64,000 nt of DNA, taken from positions 2,687,501 through 2,751,500 of the forward strand of contig NZ_CP090003.1 in assembly GCF_021390195.1 (NCBI RefSeq), written 5' to 3'. A model generated the notes under the pieces. That model was given only the letters and a program-made list of their open reading frames with translations. It was not told the origin of the DNA and made no database searches. Position 1 is the stretch's first letter, and the number at the start of each line of letters is the position of its first letter. Of the stretch, positions 55,226-63,913 are shown in pieces. The translations under genes were made by a program, and so were the position numbers. Source of the stretch: Flagellimonas sp. CMM7 (GTDB lineage Bacteria > Bacteroidota > Bacteroidia > Flavobacteriales > Flavobacteriaceae).

Positions 55226-57253
55226 ATGAAAACATTAAATTTTAAAACTGTTTGTGGTATTGCCTTGTTTTTACTCATAGGAACGACCTCATACGCTCAG
55301 GAGAAAACTGTTCCTGGAAACCCAAGTTTGGTTAGTTCAAACGACGAACTGATTTCCCTTGCATCTTTAGATGAGGGAGATTACAGGTACACCGTGGAAG
55401 ATTACTTTGCAAACCCAAAGGCCTTTACTTTTAGATTTTCACCTGATGGAAAATACTTGTCCTACAGAGAAAGTAACGTAGAGGGGAAACGGCATATTTA
55501 TGTAAAGAACCTTAAGACCAATGAAATAAAAAGAGCAATTGAAGAGAAAGAAGAGCTTGTTAGAACCTATGGATGGGTTAATAATGGGAGATTGTTCTAT
55601 TCCATGGATAAAGGAGGGGATGAAAACTATCATATTTATGCGGTGGATTTAGATGGGAGCAATCAAAAAGACCTTACTCCTTTTGATGGCGTAAGAGCTC
55701 AGTTTACAGAACTGCTAAAAGAGGACAAAGACCACATTATTGTTGCTTTGAACAAAAACAATCCACAGGTTTTTGAACCTTATAAAGTAAACCTTAATAC
55801 AGGAGAGTTAACACAACTATACTCCAATGAAGATGCAGCAAACCCTATTGCTGGTTACAACTTTGATAAAAATGGTAATCTTAAGGCCTTTGCCAAAATA
55901 CGTGATGGAGTAGAGCAAGACATTTATTATGAAGATGGCAATGGAAGCTATAATGTCATAAAAAAATTAAACTGGAAAGATTCTTTCAATATTCTTGATT
56001 TTAACTATGCAACTGAAAATCCGCATGACGCATATGTTATTTCCAATTTAAGTAGTGACAAAGCAGAGATAGTGCTCTATGATTTAATGGAAGATAAAGT
56101 AATTGAGAAAGTCTTTACAAACAATCAGTATGATGTCCAGAGCATGGGGCTTTCCAGAAAAAGAAATTATGAAATAGATTATTTCTCCTATGAAGGGGAA
56201 AAGAACATTGTGGTACCAATAAGTGATTCATACAAAAAATTGGATAGCAAGATTAAAAAAGAACTTCCTGGAAAGCAATACAGTGTTTTAGATACTACAG
56301 ATGATGAAAACCTTTATATGGTATATGTGGACAGTGATCGCCTGTATGGAGCATATTATGCTTTCAACGTTCAAAAAAATGAACTCAAGGAACTTTATAA
56401 TACCATGCCTCAACTTAAGGAAGAGGATATGTCAGAAATGAGACCCATTACTTTTAAAAGTAGAGATGGCCTTACATTACATGGTTATATTACTTTGCCC
56501 AAAGCAGCATTGGCTGGACAAAAGGTTCCTGTAATTGTAAACCCACATGGAGGCCCGCAGGGAATACGTGATTCATGGGGCTTTAACCCAGAGTCGCAAT
56601 TGTTTGCAAGTCGCGGGTATGCTACACTTCAAGTGAATTTTAGAATTTCAGGAGGCTACGGAAGAGAATTTTTAGAGTCTGGCTTTAAACAAATTGGAAG
56701 AAAAGCAATGGATGATGTGGAGGATGGATTGCAATACGTTATTGACCAAGGTTGGGTAGATGCGGACAAAGCCGCCATATATGGTGGTAGTCATGGTGGA
56801 TATGCTGTTTTAAGAGGATTGACCAAAACACCGGATTTATATGCTTGTGGAGTGGATTATGTTGGAGTTTCAAATCTTTTCACTTTTATGAAAACCATTC
56901 CACCTTATTGGAAACCTTACTTAAAGATTATTAAGGAAATCTGGTATGATGAGGATGTGGCCGAGGAGAAGGCAATAATGGAAGAAGTTTCTCCAGTATA
57001 CCAAATGGAGAAGATTAAAAAACCACTGTTTGTGGTGCAAGGTGCCAATGATCCTAGGGTAAATATAGATGAGTCTGATCAAATTGTAAGCGCTTTAAGA
57101 GGAAAAGGATATGACGTACCCTATATGGTAAAATATGATGAAGGACATGGTTTTGGTAAGGAAGAAAACAGAATTGAACTGTATAAGGCCATGATGGGCT
57201 TTTATTCCAAACATTTAGGAAAGCAAGAAATACCTGCACCTTTAAAAGATTAA
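55226..57253 (+). CDS. S9 family serine peptidase (prolyl oligopeptidase superfamily)
   Basis: 675 residues. Signal peptide about 1-24 (ending TSYAQ), so exported. Beta-propeller-like N-terminal half and an alpha/beta-hydrolase C-terminal domain with S522 (YGGSHGGYAV), D609 (GANDPRVN) and H641 (DEGHGFGK) as catalytic triad. Nearest to acylaminoacyl-peptidase/DPP-type enzymes of Bacteroidota. Monocistronic with a terminator behind. Confidence 0.93.
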   Translation: MKTLNFKTVCGIALFLLIGTTSYAQEKTVPGNPSLVSSNDELISLASLDEGDYRYTVEDYFANPKAFTFRFSPDGKYLSYRESNVEGKRHIYVKNLKTNEIKRAIEEKEELVRTYGWVNNGRLFYSMDKGGDENYHIYAVDLDGSNQKDLTPFDGVRAQFTELLKEDKDHIIVALNKNNPQVFEPYKVNLNTGELTQLYSNEDAANPIAGYNFDKNGNLKAFAKIRDGVEQDIYYEDGNGSYNVIKKLNWKDSFNILDFNYATENPHDAYVISNLSSDKAEIVLYDLMEDKVIEKVFTNNQYDVQSMGLSRKRNYEIDYFSYEGEKNIVVPISDSYKKLDSKIKKELPGKQYSVLDTTDDENLYMVYVDSDRLYGAYYAFNVQKNELKELYNTMPQLKEEDMSEMRPITFKSRDGLTLHGYITLPKAALAGQKVPVIVNPHGGPQGIRDSWGFNPESQLFASRGYATLQVNFRISGGYGREFLESGFKQIGRKAMDDVEDGLQYVIDQGWVDADKAAIYGGSHGGYAVLRGLTKTPDLYACGVDYVGVSNLFTFMKTIPPYWKPYLKIIKEIWYDEDVAEEKAIMEEVSPVYQMEKIKKPLFVVQGANDPRVNIDESDQIVSALRGKGYDVPYMVKYDEGHGFGKEENRIELYKAMMGFYSKHLGKQEIPAPLKD

Positions 57254-57280
57254 ATGAAACATCATCTGTGTGTATAGTAA

Positions 57281-57308
57281 AAAGGAGCTTTTAAGCTCCT
57301 TTTTTTAT
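57281..57308 (+). terminator. Rho-independent terminator of the S9 peptidase gene
   Basis: AAAGGAGCTT followed by TT and AAGCTCCTTTT: an 8-bp palindromic stem (AGGAGCTT/AAGCTCCT at 57283-57300) and T7. Confidence 0.85.
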
Positions 57309-57509
57309 TGCCCAAAATTTAGGATACCGTTCGCACTTTCAATTTTACCACTGGTCATAATCTGCTTCTTTCTGGAAAGGTTGTTGGGTATTTTCGATGT
57401 GTAAACAATTAGAATCTAAAAACATGATCGCTTTAGCCAAGTTAATTATCACTTTACTAGTTCACATTTTTATCTAATCAACCAATAGGTTAAACTTTAA
57501 AACACAACA

Positions 57510-57713
57510 ATGAAAAAACTAAGCACATCACAAAGGATAGTATTGGCCTCAGGAATTATAGGAACGCTTATTGGGCTTTATGGAAAGTTTAATGGGTGGG
57601 AATACGATGATTACTTCATCTTTTTTTACACGGGAATATCACTTACTTGGGTGGCCTTCTTAAGAACGGATAAGAAAGGTTGTAGCCTTCCTGGAAAAAG
57701 AGGTCGGGCGTAA
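57510..57713 (+). CDS. Small membrane protein of unknown function
   Basis: 67 residues: basic start MKKLSTSQR, two hydrophobic segments (about 10-26 and 34-50) and a basic tail ending GKRGRA. No family recognised. Lies between the S9 peptidase terminator and the histidine kinase gene. Confidence 0.6.
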   Translation: MKKLSTSQRIVLASGIIGTLIGLYGKFNGWEYDDYFIFFYTGISLTWVAFLRTDKKGCSLPGKRGRA

Positions 57714-57798
57714 GTTATTTATTTAATGATACATTGTGTTTTTGGAAAATACGACACCCAAAGAACCTTCAAAAATAAATGGCAAAACTGCAAAGAAG

Positions 57799-57806
57799 TA
57801 TATTTG
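57799..57806 (+). promoter_or_regulatory. Candidate -7 element of the LytS-type kinase gene
   Basis: TATATTTG, exact consensus, 21 bp before the ATG at 57828. No -33 match. Confidence 0.4.
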
Positions 57807-57827
57807 AAATAGTATTGATTACTAAAA

Positions 57828-58886
57828 ATGGAATTGACCAATAAAAAAAGCAAGTACACTTTTTGGATTCTACAAGTTCTTGGTTGGGGCTTTGTTAATA
57901 TGCTTTCACTCTTTGTTCTGAAGAAAATAAGCATAGAGCTGATATTATACTCAAGCATATTTGGGATGTTCATTGGTATTTCCTCCACTTCTATGCTTCG
58001 TTGGTATTTTAAAAAAAATATTCAATTTGATTCATTCGGTATTAAGGAACTCACCAAAGTAATGGTGTCCTTTCTTATAACAGCAATGTTGTTTGGAGCA
58101 ATGAACTATGGTTTTGGTTATATCTATGCAAAATTTGGACCTGAACTAACTGATGTGGAACTCCAGATGTTCAACAATTACGATAAAGTTTGGATTCAAA
58201 TATTAAATTCACTTTTTGTGATTGGAGCATGGACTACAACCTATCTGGTTGTAAAACTTCTCTTAAAGCTAAATAAAGATAGAATAGAACGTTTGGAACT
58301 TAATACCAACCTCAAACAGGCACAACTTAATACCTTGAAAGGACAAATCAATCCACATTTTATGTTTAACAGCCTTAACAATATTAGAGGGTTAATGTTA
58401 GAGGATGTGGAGAAGTCCAGAGAAATGCTAACAAAACTATCTGAGATTTTAAGATACTCGCTTACCAAGAACAATACAAACGCTATAACGGTGGCAGAAG
58501 AGTTGGAAATGGTTGGTAATTACATAGATCTCTCAAAAATCCAATTGGAAGATCGATTGGAATTTGTTGAAGAAATAGATGATGATACGCTCTCATTAAA
58601 CATTCCACCAATGGTTGTTCAATTATTGATAGAAAACGCTACAAAACATGGAATTTCCAATTTAAAACAAGGGGGACGAATTGTTTTGAGCATAAAGCAA
58701 GATGGAGAGCTGTTGGTCATTCAGGTAAGAAATACGGGAAAATTGCAAATAGGAAAAAACACGACCCAATTGGGGTTAAAGAATATCCGTCAAAGACTAA
58801 AGTTATTATATGCAGATAAAGCCTCTTTTAGTTTGAAAGAGGTGTCAAGTGAAGTTGTGGCTCATATAAAAATTCCTCTGGCATGA
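57828..58886 (+). CDS. LytS/YehU-type sensor histidine kinase
   Basis: 352 residues. Four hydrophobic segments in the first ~145 residues, a short coiled-coil linker, then the His_kinase domain with phospho-acceptor H177 in NPHFMFNSLNN and the ATPase N-box VQLLIENATKHGI (near 265) and GLKNIRQRL. No periplasmic sensor domain. Overlaps the regulator gene by 4 bases (ATGA). Confidence 0.92.
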   Translation: MELTNKKSKYTFWILQVLGWGFVNMLSLFVLKKISIELILYSSIFGMFIGISSTSMLRWYFKKNIQFDSFGIKELTKVMVSFLITAMLFGAMNYGFGYIYAKFGPELTDVELQMFNNYDKVWIQILNSLFVIGAWTTTYLVVKLLLKLNKDRIERLELNTNLKQAQLNTLKGQINPHFMFNSLNNIRGLMLEDVEKSREMLTKLSEILRYSLTKNNTNAITVAEELEMVGNYIDLSKIQLEDRLEFVEEIDDDTLSLNIPPMVVQLLIENATKHGISNLKQGGRIVLSIKQDGELLVIQVRNTGKLQIGKNTTQLGLKNIRQRLKLLYADKASFSLKEVSSEVVAHIKIPLA

Positions 58887-59608
58887 AGATAAGAGCTGTA
58901 ATTGTTGAAGATTCCAGGCTAGCTCGTAACGAGTTAAAAGAGCTCATTAAAAAGCATGAAGAAATTGAGCTTATCGGGGAGGCTGAAAATGTGGACAAAG
59001 GGTTTGAACTCATACAGAAAGAAAACCCGGACTTACTTTTTTTAGATATCAATATGCCGGAAAAAGATGGTTTTGAACTCCTTGAGATGTTGGATGAAGT
59101 CCCAATAACAGTTTTCACCACCGCTTTTGATGAGTATGCAATTAAATCCTTTGAATACAATGCATTGGATTATTTGTTAAAACCAATAAATGAAAAGCGT
59201 TTTTCAATGGCTTTGGAAAAAGTAAAAGCGCAATTAAGTGGGAATCCAGAAGAGACAGAATCTGAAAAGAAGCTAACGGAAAACAGTCAAATATTTATTA
59301 AGGACGGAGAATCTTGCTGGTTGGTAAAGGTTGGGGATATTTCTCATTTTGAAATTGTTGGGAATTATACCCGTGTGTTTTTTGAAGAGAAAAAACCATT
59401 ATTATACAAGTCTCTTAATCAAGTTGAAGAAAAATTGCCCGAACAGTCTTTTTTTAGGGTAAATAGACAACAAATTGTGAATACCAATTTTATAGGAAAT
59501 GTAGTGCCATGGTTTAATGGCAAGCTAAAGCTTCAGATGAAGAATGGCGAAGAAATTGAAGTGTCCAGAAGACAGTCCTATATATTTAAGGATAAAATGA
59601 GCTTATAA
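58883..59608 (+). CDS. LytTR-family response regulator
   Basis: 241 residues. Receiver domain 1-120 with phospho-acceptor D55 (LLFLDINMPEKDG), conserved T/A and K (LLKPINEKRF). LytTR DNA-binding domain about 140-240 (FIKDGESCWLVKVGDISHFEIVGNYTRV, FFRVNRQQIVN, VSRRQSY). Translationally coupled to the upstream kinase; together a two-component pair. Targets unknown. Confidence 0.93.
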   Translation: MKIRAVIVEDSRLARNELKELIKKHEEIELIGEAENVDKGFELIQKENPDLLFLDINMPEKDGFELLEMLDEVPITVFTTAFDEYAIKSFEYNALDYLLKPINEKRFSMALEKVKAQLSGNPEETESEKKLTENSQIFIKDGESCWLVKVGDISHFEIVGNYTRVFFEEKKPLLYKSLNQVEEKLPEQSFFRVNRQQIVNTNFIGNVVPWFNGKLKLQMKNGEEIEVSRRQSYIFKDKMSL

Positions 59609-59633
59609 TCAAAAAACGAGTAGCATTTAAAAA

Positions 59634-59660
59634 GCCCTTCTTTTATAGAAGGGCCTTTTT
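59634..59660. terminator. Bidirectional terminator between response regulator and doxX genes
   Basis: GCCCTTCT (59634-59641) and AGAAGGGC (59647-59654) with a 5-nt loop. A T-run follows on the plus strand and also on the minus strand, serving the convergent genes. Confidence 0.8.
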
Positions 59661-59668
59661 GCTTGAGC

Positions 59669-60043
59669 TTAAGCTCGTAAGATATCCTTGTATCTATCCT
59701 TATAGCCAAGAAGGACAACTATATTTAAAATAATCAATGCCAAAGCCCCGCCAATATCTGCAGGCGCTAGAGTGGCATGGAACAAAACAGCATTTACAGA
59801 AACACTCATTAAAATAAGAGCCATTAGAGCGCCATATTTATTTAATATAAATGCTAATCCTGCTAATATCTCAATGATACCTACAATTTTCAAGGTGTGT
59901 GTTGAAGACAGTGCACCAAAATAGTTCATTGCCGCTTCGGGCATTTCTCCAAATGGGATAAAACCAAAGAATTTGTTTAAACCAAATACTAAAACAAATA
60001 GCCCCAGAAGAATACGTGCGACTAGAAAAACTTTTGAATTCAT
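59669..60043 (-). CDS. DoxX family membrane protein
   Basis: 124 residues with four hydrophobic segments. DoxX start ARILLGLFVLVFGLNKFFGF, then GIIEILAGLAFILNKYGALM. Function in this family is unsettled. A perfect 10-bp inverted repeat (60051-60076) sits immediately upstream of its ATG, suggesting regulation. Confidence 0.85.
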   Translation of the reverse strand: MNSKVFLVARILLGLFVLVFGLNKFFGFIPFGEMPEAAMNYFGALSSTHTLKIVGIIEILAGLAFILNKYGALMALILMSVSVNAVLFHATLAPADIGGALALIILNIVVLLGYKDRYKDILRA

Positions 60044-60050
60044 GTGTTTG

Positions 60051-60076
60051 AATTTTATTGGTTAAGCAATAAAATT
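60051..60076. promoter_or_regulatory. Inverted repeat upstream of doxX-like gene
   Basis: AATTTTATTG (60051-60060) and CAATAAAATT (60067-60076) around GTTAAG. It begins 8 bp upstream of the start codon. Candidate operator, or a structure in a short leader. Confidence 0.45.
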
Positions 60077-60140
60077 AACTAAAAATTACGAATTCAATAT
60101 TTTATAAGATGAATGGTTAAATTTTTAAAAAGATTTCTGT

Positions 60141-60896
60141 TTAAAAAGATTTTAATAACCCACCATCAATGGGGATATTTGTCCCTGTAACATAAGCTGA
60201 CTGATCGGATGCTAAAAAAGCCACTAAAAAACCATATTCTTCGGGTTTTCCAATACGTTTCATAGGTACTTGTGCTTCCATGGCGGAACGAACCTCAGAG
60301 GGGGGTATTCCTAGTTTTTCTGCTTTAGTGACATTCAGTTGAGCAATCCTATCGGTATCAAAATAACCGGTAAGAACATTGTTTACGGTAATTCCGTCTT
60401 TGGCAACATCAAAAGCAAGGCTTTTTGCCCAAGTAACCACTGCAGCCCTTATAGAATTGGACAATGCCAAATAGTTCAGCGGCTCTTTAACAGAAATGGA
60501 GGCTACGTTAATAATTCTGCCCCATTTCTTCTCCTGCATGTTTTTGAGTGCAAGCTCGGTCGTGAAAACAACGGATTTAAACAGAAAATCAAAAGCCTTT
60601 TGATAATCCTCCACATTTTTTTCCAATGCACCCCCTGCTTGTGGACCTTGGGTATTGTTGACTAAAATATCAATGGAATGTTGTTCAAAAAAGTCAGCAA
60701 TGGTTTTTTTAAAAGTATCAAAGTTTGAAAAGTCAACCACCAGATATTGATGTTTCTGCCCTTTATCTGTAGGGAGCTCTGAAACAATGGTTTTCATTTT
60801 ACCTTCGTTTCTGGCCATAAGTATCACCCTTGCTCCACTGTCCGCCAGTTGCCTTGCAATAGCTTCGCCAATACCTTTACTGCTTCCACCTACCAA
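60141..60896 (-). CDS. SDR family oxidoreductase, 5' end frameshifted
   Basis: 251 residues in the main frame (first usable codon TTG at 60896), starting abruptly at VGGSSKGIG without the first beta strand. The missing start is found one frame away: ATG at 60924, two bases after the cupin stop, reads M-N-I-S-L then AGG TAA. Skipping one base after CTT joins it to GKTALVGGSSKGIG. So the gene has a one-base frameshift, a sequence error, or uses +1 frameshifting. The expected Y-x3-K of SDRs is replaced (NYLALSNSIRAAV near 150), as in the divergent BKR-like subgroup. VNNTQGPQAGG replaces NNAG. Confidence 0.8.
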   Translation of the reverse strand: MVGGSSKGIGEAIARQLADSGARVILMARNEGKMKTIVSELPTDKGQKHQYLVVDFSNFDTFKKTIADFFEQHSIDILVNNTQGPQAGGALEKNVEDYQKAFDFLFKSVVFTTELALKNMQEKKWGRIINVASISVKEPLNYLALSNSIRAAVVTWAKSLAFDVAKDGITVNNVLTGYFDTDRIAQLNVTKAEKLGIPPSEVRSAMEAQVPMKRIGKPEEYGFLVAFLASDQSAYVTGTNIPIDGGLLKSF

Positions 60897-60926
60897 GGCA
60901 GTTTTACCTAAGAGATATATTCATAA

Positions 60927-61238
60927 CTATTTATATTCTTCTCTGGCTGGGCTAAAAATATCCATCAATCTACAAGGAGTTAGAGCTTTCCCTCCATGGG
61001 ATATGTTAGAAGGGATTACAACTACATCTCCTGGATGATAAATGTCTGTTTTTCCTCCAACTGTAAATTCAAAATCACCTTCCAAGACATGCATAATTTG
61101 CTCATGTATATGATTGTGCTGAGGTACTTCAGCGTCTTTTTCAACATCCCAAAAAACCCAGGTCATTGTTTCGCCATGTACCATTTTTCCGTGATAGCCT
61201 GGCATGATTTCTTTAGATTGTATTTTTGATAAGTTCAT
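60927..61238 (-). CDS. Small cupin-domain protein
   Basis: 103 residues. The cupin metal motif HNHIHEQIMHVLEGDFEFTVG (near 42-62, His/His/Glu) and the second motif PGDVVVIPSNISHGG (near 69-83) are intact. A single-domain cupin: a metal-dependent dioxygenase/isomerase or ligand-binding protein. Two bases upstream of the true SDR start, so the two are co-transcribed and may act on one substrate. Confidence 0.87.
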   Translation of the reverse strand: MNLSKIQSKEIMPGYHGKMVHGETMTWVFWDVEKDAEVPQHNHIHEQIMHVLEGDFEFTVGGKTDIYHPGDVVVIPSNISHGGKALTPCRLMDIFSPAREEYK

Positions 61239-61286
61239 TGCTTCAAATTTTACCCTAAGATAAAAATTAATAAGATGTATGGTTTA

Positions 61287-61317
61287 TTTGTATTCGCTAT
61301 GCCAATGTCTATTTTTG
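61287..61317 (+). promoter_or_regulatory. Promoter of mpl
   Basis: TTTG (61287-61290), a 19-nt spacer, TATTTTTG (61310-61317): full consensus, 17 bp before the ATG at 61335. Confidence 0.6.
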
Positions 61318-61334
61318 ACTTATAAACTGTATTG

Positions 61335-62693
61335 ATGAAAATCCATTTTATTGCAATTGGTGGTAGCGCTATGCATAACCTTGCCTTGGCATTGGAACAT
61401 AAAGGGTATGAGATTACCGGAAGTGATGATGTTGTCTTTGAACCTTCAAAGAGTCGTTTAAAAGAAAAAGGTTTACTGCCTGAAGAGTTTGGATGGTATC
61501 CGGAGAAAATACATGATGAATTGGATGCGGTAATTTTGGGAATGCATGCCAAACCGGACAATCCAGAACTGCAAAAAGCCCAAGACATTGGTATTAAAAT
61601 TTATTCGTATCCTGAGTTTTTATACGAGCAATCCAAATACAAAACCAGGGTTGTCATCGGAGGGAGCCATGGCAAGACCACTATAACATCCATGATACTG
61701 CACGTACTGCATTATCATGACATTGCTGTTGATTATATGGTAGGCGCACAGTTAGAGGGCTTTAACCGAATGGTTCACCTTACGGAAGAAAATGATTTTA
61801 TAGTATTGGAGGGTGACGAGTATTTGTCTTCTCCAATAGATAGAAGGCCAAAATTTCACCTCTATAAACCCAATATTGCGCTCTTGAGCGGCATCGCCTG
61901 GGACCATATTAATGTATTTCCCACTTTTGAAAATTATGTGGAACAGTTCCAGATTTTTGTTGATAGTGTTGTCCGCGGAGGTAGTGTTACCTATAACGAA
62001 GAGGATTTAGAAGTGAAAAAAGTAGTGGAGGCTACTGAAAATGCTATTCGTAAGTTCCCTTATAGCACACCTAAGTATAGTGTGGAAGATGGAGAAACGC
62101 TGCTGGATACCCCTGAAGGTGAGATGCCCATTGCCATTTTTGGTAAGCACAATCTGAACAATCTGGCGGGAGCAAAATGGATATGCCAGAACATGGGTGT
62201 GGACGAAGATGATTTTTACGAAGCAATAGCTTCTTTCAAGGGAGCTTCAAAACGAATGGAAAAAATTGCGGAAGGGTCAGGAAAAGTGGCATTTAAAGAT
62301 TTTGCACATTCTCCCAGCAAGGTAAAAGCGACCACAATGGCTGTGAAGGAACAATATTCTCAAAGAAAATTGATTGCCTGCCTTGAATTACATACATATA
62401 GTAGCCTTAATGCTGAATTCCTAAAAGAATATGATGGAGCTTTGGACGCAGCAGATGAAGCTGTTGTCTTCTACTCTCCAGATGCAGTAAAAATCAAGCA
62501 GCTTGAAGAAGTAACGACAAACCAAATTGCAGAAGCCCTAAACCGGGAAGATGTACAGATTTTTACTGATTCCAATGTTTTTCGAGAGTATCTTTTTGCT
62601 CAAAACTTTGATAACACTGCTTTGTTACTGATGAGTTCTGGTAATTATGGAGGACTCGATTTTAGTAGGGTCAGGGAGATTTTTCAACGATAG
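61335..62693 (+). CDS. mpl: UDP-N-acetylmuramate:L-alanyl-gamma-D-glutamyl-meso-diaminopimelate ligase
   Basis: Peptidoglycan recycling ligase that attaches recovered murein tripeptide to UDP-MurNAc. 452 residues from the ATG at 61335 (a TTG at 61332 precedes it). IHFIAIGGSAMHNLALAL N-terminal Rossmann motif, ATP loop GGSHGKTTITSM near 112-123, EGDEYLSSPIDRRPKFHLYKP (Mpl-specific, near 158-178) and FAHSPSKVKAT near 328. Distinguished from MurC by the EYLSSP stretch and the A-M-H-N start. Confidence 0.92.
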   Translation: MKIHFIAIGGSAMHNLALALEHKGYEITGSDDVVFEPSKSRLKEKGLLPEEFGWYPEKIHDELDAVILGMHAKPDNPELQKAQDIGIKIYSYPEFLYEQSKYKTRVVIGGSHGKTTITSMILHVLHYHDIAVDYMVGAQLEGFNRMVHLTEENDFIVLEGDEYLSSPIDRRPKFHLYKPNIALLSGIAWDHINVFPTFENYVEQFQIFVDSVVRGGSVTYNEEDLEVKKVVEATENAIRKFPYSTPKYSVEDGETLLDTPEGEMPIAIFGKHNLNNLAGAKWICQNMGVDEDDFYEAIASFKGASKRMEKIAEGSGKVAFKDFAHSPSKVKATTMAVKEQYSQRKLIACLELHTYSSLNAEFLKEYDGALDAADEAVVFYSPDAVKIKQLEEVTTNQIAEALNREDVQIFTDSNVFREYLFAQNFDNTALLLMSSGNYGGLDFSRVREIFQR

Positions 62694-62723
62694 AATTGTC
62701 TAAAAAAGCAATTTTGTCAGCAC

Positions 62724-62945
62724 ATGAATGTATGGAACAGTAGTTGCCATACATATGGAGTGAAACCATTATTCCATTTTCCTGTCAAAAAATTATACCG
62801 CAAACTGCAACGGTTTGCTTCCATAGTGTTGGTTTCGTTCATGCTAGGAATCTCCAATGTTATCTTAGAGGAGGACAGAATGATCAATGATTCTTATAAC
62901 AAAGTTGAATTGCAAGAAACCCAAGACGAAGATGAAAATCTCTAA
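62724..62945 (+). CDS. Small hypothetical protein
   Basis: 73 residues. Basic N-terminal third (KKLYRKLQR), one hydrophobic segment (about 31-47, FASIVLVSFMLGISNVIL) and a very acidic tail (ETQDEDENL). Not recognised. 30 bp behind mpl on the same strand; the first ~20 residues may not be translated. Confidence 0.5.
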   Translation: MNVWNSSCHTYGVKPLFHFPVKKLYRKLQRFASIVLVSFMLGISNVILEEDRMINDSYNKVELQETQDEDENL

Positions 62946-62956
62946 TACAGCTGATT

Positions 62957-63196
62957 CTATTTCCAATAATTATTGGCTTTTGCTATTGTAGCAAACTCCA
63001 TTGCTACCGTTTGGCCAATAGCAATTAGCATTGAAGCATCATTGGCATATATTGGGCGTAATTTTTCTCTGGTTTTGGCATCTGGCTGCGTAATCTTTAT
63101 GGTTAATCTTGCAATCTTAACCGCTAGTGCCCTTCCTTCTTCAGGAGAATTGGTTTTTAACGAGTTACCGGGAATTAATTGAAATTGTTCTGACAT
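62957..63196 (-). CDS. Small hypothetical protein
   Basis: 79 residues from the ATG at 63196; an ATG at 63217 lies inside the -7 element. Lys/Ala/Ile-rich, apparently helical and soluble (ALAVKIARLTIKI, ANDASMLIAIGQTVAMEFATIAKANN). No known family. Convergent with the preceding small gene. Confidence 0.55.
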   Translation of the reverse strand: MSEQFQLIPGNSLKTNSPEEGRALAVKIARLTIKITQPDAKTREKLRPIYANDASMLIAIGQTVAMEFATIAKANNYWK

Positions 63197-63214
63197 GTTT
63201 TTATAATTTGGGCA

Positions 63215-63222
63215 CAAAACTA
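63215..63222 (-). promoter_or_regulatory. Candidate -7 element of the 79-residue gene
   Basis: TAGTTTTG on the minus strand, 18 bp before the ATG at 63196. No -33 match. Confidence 0.3.
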
Positions 63223-63259
63223 TTGGTAATGCAATTTAAAAACAGTGACATATGCTACT

Positions 63260-63883
63260 TTACAGTACTTTTATTTTTCGCCCTATTTGTTCCACTTTTT
63301 GATTTTTGCCCAGTTTTTTCATCACACGGGTTATAACTTCTCTAGATGTACCAAGGTTGTCCGCAATTTCTTGGTGAGAGATGCCTAGAAGGTTGGACTT
63401 TTCGATTTCCGCTTTGGTTTTTAAGTAATCAATCAATCTATCTTCAAGATTATAGCAAATAACCTGTTTTGTGGTATGCAACAGGTCTGTATAATGTTTT
63501 TGATAATCATTCAGCACTATACTGGCAAAAGACGGATATTTTTTTAACCATAAACGAACTCTTTCCAATGGAAGTAGCATTAAAGTACTTTTTACTTCTG
63601 TAATGGCAGAAAACTCCGCGGGTTCATTGTTGAAGGTATGCGCAAAACTGTAAATGCAAGATGCCCCTGATGAAATGTAGTACAATAGAAATTGCATCGC
63701 ATCTTCAGTACTATAGACCCTTATGCTTCCGTCTAGTACAATGGGCAATGACCTAATAAACTGCCCTTCTTTTACAATGTATTCTTTGGCTTCAAATTTT
63801 TTGATGGACGAATAGTGCTCTATTTCTGTAACGAGCTCTTTCTCAAGGCTCGGAAAACATTGGGTTAAAAAAGATGTTTTCAT
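63260..63883 (-). CDS. Crp/Fnr family transcriptional regulator
   Basis: 207 residues. Cyclic-nucleotide-binding-like domain (about 10-120: KFEAKEYIVKEGQFIRSLPIVLDGSIRVYS) without Fnr-type Cys, and a C-terminal winged helix (HQEIADNLGTSREVITRVMKKL near 165-186). The effector is unknown. An inverted repeat AGAACA-N4-TGTTCT lies just upstream of its start, with the 4-nt spacer usual for Crp/Fnr sites. Confidence 0.9.
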   Translation of the reverse strand: MKTSFLTQCFPSLEKELVTEIEHYSSIKKFEAKEYIVKEGQFIRSLPIVLDGSIRVYSTEDAMQFLLYYISSGASCIYSFAHTFNNEPAEFSAITEVKSTLMLLPLERVRLWLKKYPSFASIVLNDYQKHYTDLLHTTKQVICYNLEDRLIDYLKTKAEIEKSNLLGISHQEIADNLGTSREVITRVMKKLGKNQKVEQIGRKIKVL

Positions 63884-63897
63884 TTGGATTATTATTT

Positions 63898-63913
63898 AGA
63901 ACATAATTGTTCT
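63898..63913. promoter_or_regulatory. Inverted repeat upstream of the Crp/Fnr-type gene
   Basis: AGAACA (63898-63903), TAAT, TGTTCT (63908-63913), starting 14 bp upstream of the start codon. Candidate autoregulatory site. Confidence 0.45.
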
